Below are positions 62,251 through 64,000 of a stretch of 64,000 nt of DNA, one piece after another. The position numbers and the translations under genes were made by a program. Each line of letters opens with the position of its first letter. Position 1 is the first letter of the stretch. The notes beneath the pieces were generated by a model. That model saw only the letters and a program-made list of their open reading frames with translations, did not search any database and was not told the origin of the DNA. Source of the stretch: Paracoccus endophyticus (lineage in GTDB: Bacteria; Pseudomonadota; Alphaproteobacteria; Rhodobacterales; Rhodobacteraceae); NCBI RefSeq assembly GCF_003286075.1, contig NZ_QLUV01000001.1:62001-126000 (forward strand), given 5' to 3'.

Positions 62251-63365
62251 TCCGGGCCGCGGCGACGATCCTGGTGCTGGCGGCCGGCACCGGACCCGCC
62301 GCGGCGCAGCCGGTGCCCCGCGCCCCATCCCCGGCAGAGGCGCAGAGGGCCGAGGCCCCTGCCCGCCGCCCCTCGCCCGCCGCGCGCGGCCTGGCCGAGC
62401 CGCCCCGCGCCAAGCCGGCCCCGGGTGTCGCAGGCGGACCGCCCTCCCCCAAGGGGCAGGCGACCGGACCCGAGGCGGAACCCGGCCCCGCGAATGCCAC
62501 CGCCCGGCCACAGTCCGCGCAGCCGCCGCTTGCCCCCGCCGGAGAGGATGCGGGGGCGACCCCGCCCGCCAACGACGGCGCGGGCGGCGTGCCGTTCGCC
62601 CCGCCGGGCGGGCCTGCGCCGGTTCATCGTGGGGCGCTGATCCCGCCGCCGTCCGACTCCGCACCCAACTCCCGTCGCCCTGGGGCGCCCCCCGTGCCCC
62701 CTGACGGCGGCGTCGCGGCACCGGGCAACCCCGCGCCTCCTGTTCCCGCCCCCCCGCCCGAGCCGTTGCCGTCCCCCGCGCCCGAGGCGCTGCGCGAGGA
62801 GGACTTCGCCTATTCCGTCTGCCGGCTCGAACTGTTCCTGCTGGGGGCTGCGGTCGCCGAGGTCGCGCCCGTGACCGACCCCGGCCAGCGCGACTGCGGC
62901 ATCGCGCGCCCCGTTCGGGTGGACCGGCTCTTGCCCGGCGTCGCGATGGAGGGCGATGCAGTCCTGCGCTGCGACACCGCCCGCGCGCTGGCGCGCTGGA
63001 TGGACCGGGTCGTGCTGCCTGCCGCCGGGCACCTGCCCGGTGCGCCGCGTGTGACGGGGGTGGTGCCGGGTTCCGCCTATCAGTGCCGGCCCGTGGTGGG
63101 CGACGGCGGCGCGCCGCGCCTGTCGGAACACGCGACGGGCAATGCCATCGACATCGCGGGGTTCCGGCTGGACGACGGCACGACCTTGGCGGTCGCGCCC
63201 CGCACCGGCCGGGGCGACATGACCGAGGCGTTCCAGAGCGCCGTTCAGGGATCGGCCTGCCTGTTCTTTGCCACCGTGCTGGGGCCCGGCAGCAACGACG
63301 CGCACGACGACCACCTGCATCTGGACATCAAGGCCCGGCAGGGCGGGTTCCGGCTGTGCCAATAG
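62247..63365 (+). CDS. Extensin-like C-terminal domain protein (M15-like)
   Basis: A 372-residue secreted protein. Signal peptide: IRAAATILVLAAGTGPAAAQ. About 160 residues of Pro/Ala/Gly-rich linker follow. The extensin-like C-terminal domain (about 185-372) shows CRLELFLLGAAVAEVAPV, DCGIARPVRVDRLLPGV, LSEHATGNAIDIAGF and SNDAHDDHLHLDIK. The last two carry the His/Asp/His pattern of zinc M15-type peptidases, so a cell-wall peptidase role is plausible. GTG 62247 overlaps the TGA of the L,D-transpeptidase gene, so the two are coexpressed. Confidence 0.88.
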   Translation: MIRAAATILVLAAGTGPAAAQPVPRAPSPAEAQRAEAPARRPSPAARGLAEPPRAKPAPGVAGGPPSPKGQATGPEAEPGPANATARPQSAQPPLAPAGEDAGATPPANDGAGGVPFAPPGGPAPVHRGALIPPPSDSAPNSRRPGAPPVPPDGGVAAPGNPAPPVPAPPPEPLPSPAPEALREEDFAYSVCRLELFLLGAAVAEVAPVTDPGQRDCGIARPVRVDRLLPGVAMEGDAVLRCDTARALARWMDRVVLPAAGHLPGAPRVTGVVPGSAYQCRPVVGDGGAPRLSEHATGNAIDIAGFRLDDGTTLAVAPRTGRGDMTEAFQSAVQGSACLFFATVLGPGSNDAHDDHLHLDIKARQGGFRLCQ

Positions 63366-63393
63366 ACCGGGCAGAGGTGGCCCGAAGGGAGCG

Positions 63394-64000
63394 TCAGCGG
63401 CGGCGGCGTTCCAGTTCAAGGTAGACCGGATCGAACCGGGCCAGCCGGCACAGCCCGGCCCAGTCCAGGATGTGGATCTCGGTCCCCGTCCACGTCACCA
63501 GCCCGCGGTCGCGCAGGTCGCGCACCGCGCGGTTGATGTGGATCGAGGAATACCCCAGCACATCCGCCAGTTCGCGCTGCAGCAGCGGCAGGGTCAGGCG
63601 CATGTCGCGCGCCGCGGCCGCCCTGGACAGGCGCGTGTAGATCTCGCACAGCAGATGGGCCAGCTGCGCGCTGGAGCGCAGCGCATTCGCCGCGACCAGC
63701 CAGCGCCGGTGGATCGCCCCGTCGAGGGCGGTGGACATCCACAGCAGCCGGGTCAGGTGCGGATGGCTCTCGGTGATCTCGGCCAGGTGAACATGGTCGA
63801 TGAACTCGACCTCGGACGGGCCGACCGAGACGACGGAGTATTCCAGTTCGTTCAGGACGAAGTTGAGCAGGTCCATGAACTCGCCCGGGACATGCAGCGC
63901 GGTCACGACGCGCTGCGTCTCGCGTCCCGGCAGCAGGTGCTGGCGCGCCGCCATGCCGCGCAGCAGCAGCCCGCTGCGGGTGTGGCCGCAGCCGGCCTGA
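63394..64000 (-). CDS. Crp/Fnr-family transcriptional regulator, partial (N-terminus beyond window)
   Basis: About 202 residues are visible; the N-terminus lies beyond the right edge. The effector domain shows GLLLRGMAARQHLLPGRETQRVVTALHVPGEFMDLLNFVL, as in cAMP-binding-like sensors. A long dimerisation helix follows, and then the winged helix LTLPLLQRELADVLGYSSIHINRAVRDLRDRGLVTW. No Cys cluster typical of true Fnr is seen in the visible part. It is convergent to the extensin-like gene. Regulon unknown. Confidence 0.88.
   Translation of the reverse strand, partial: QAGCGHTRSGLLLRGMAARQHLLPGRETQRVVTALHVPGEFMDLLNFVLNELEYSVVSVGPSEVEFIDHVHLAEITESHPHLTRLLWMSTALDGAIHRRWLVAANALRSSAQLAHLLCEIYTRLSRAAAARDMRLTLPLLQRELADVLGYSSIHINRAVRDLRDRGLVTWTGTEIHILDWAGLCRLARFDPVYLELERRRR

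Overview
The window is very GC-rich DNA from an alphaproteobacterium of the order Rhodobacterales, most likely Paracoccus or a close relative. The evidence is a complete Rhodobacter-type gene transfer agent (GTA) cluster, gcrA and ccrM cell-cycle genes, an mraZ-rsmH head of the division and cell-wall cluster, a CcsR/'cuckoo'-type array of anti-Shine-Dalgarno small RNAs, and typical Rhodobacterales neighbourhoods (DUF4170-waaA-lpxK; dsbA-DUF721 beside mutY). It reads as core chromosome with one small AT-rich insertion.

Layout. 1-1.4 kb: rsmH (cut by the window edge) and mraZ, with MraZ-type operator repeats far upstream. 2-9.1 kb: mrp, then divergently a tandem small-RNA hairpin array, rlmJ, gatCA, an excalibur lipoprotein, a cell-wall amidase, a DUF952 gene and pyrD. 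9.1-25.4 kb (all minus strand): cysE, then the complete GTA structural operon read right to left from g1 (small terminase) to g15 and a DUF2793 gene. Its leader carries two promoter-like sites, a palindrome on the -10 and an intrinsic terminator; a second intrinsic terminator lies between g2 and g3. 25.7-28.1 kb: mltG and fabF. 28.4-34.4 kb (plus strand): a cassette of telA, a DUF2927 lipoprotein, an SPFH-GYF protein and a zinc-ribbon membrane protein, followed by a PfkB kinase. 34.6-37.6 kb: argD, an ABC-2 permease and gcrA. 37.7-38.4 kb: an AT-rich patch with an HNH endonuclease. 38.5-43.5 kb: metG, a small acidic protein and DUF4170-waaA-like-lpxK. 43.6-48.4 kb: a CoA-transferase, dsbA, DUF721, mutY and a secondary-type alcohol dehydrogenase. 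48.6-54.1 kb: argF, arginase, tRNA-Leu, alkB, ccrM and rnhB. 54.1-59.4 kb: ureide (purine) catabolism (allA, allE, a puuE-uraD fusion), an Fsr-like MFS exporter and a GntR regulator. 59.7-64 kb: enoyl-CoA hydratase, an L,D-transpeptidase, an extensin-like protein and a truncated Crp/Fnr regulator.

How the parts fit. The GTA cluster encodes packaging, head, adaptor and tail proteins but no integrase, replication or lysis genes, as expected for a domesticated particle. GcrA and CcrM are both here, and the ccrM promoter region has three GANTC sites within 39 bp, two of them between the -35 and -10, which suggests methylation feedback. The seven hairpins upstream of rlmJ each expose CCTCCTCCC, a motif able to pair with Shine-Dalgarno sequences. 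The ureide genes would take allantoin to ureidoglycolate and glyoxylate.

Limits: gene starts were chosen by eye from start codons, ribosome-binding sites and family lengths. Small RNAs, promoters and terminators are read from sequence and are not experimentally supported here.
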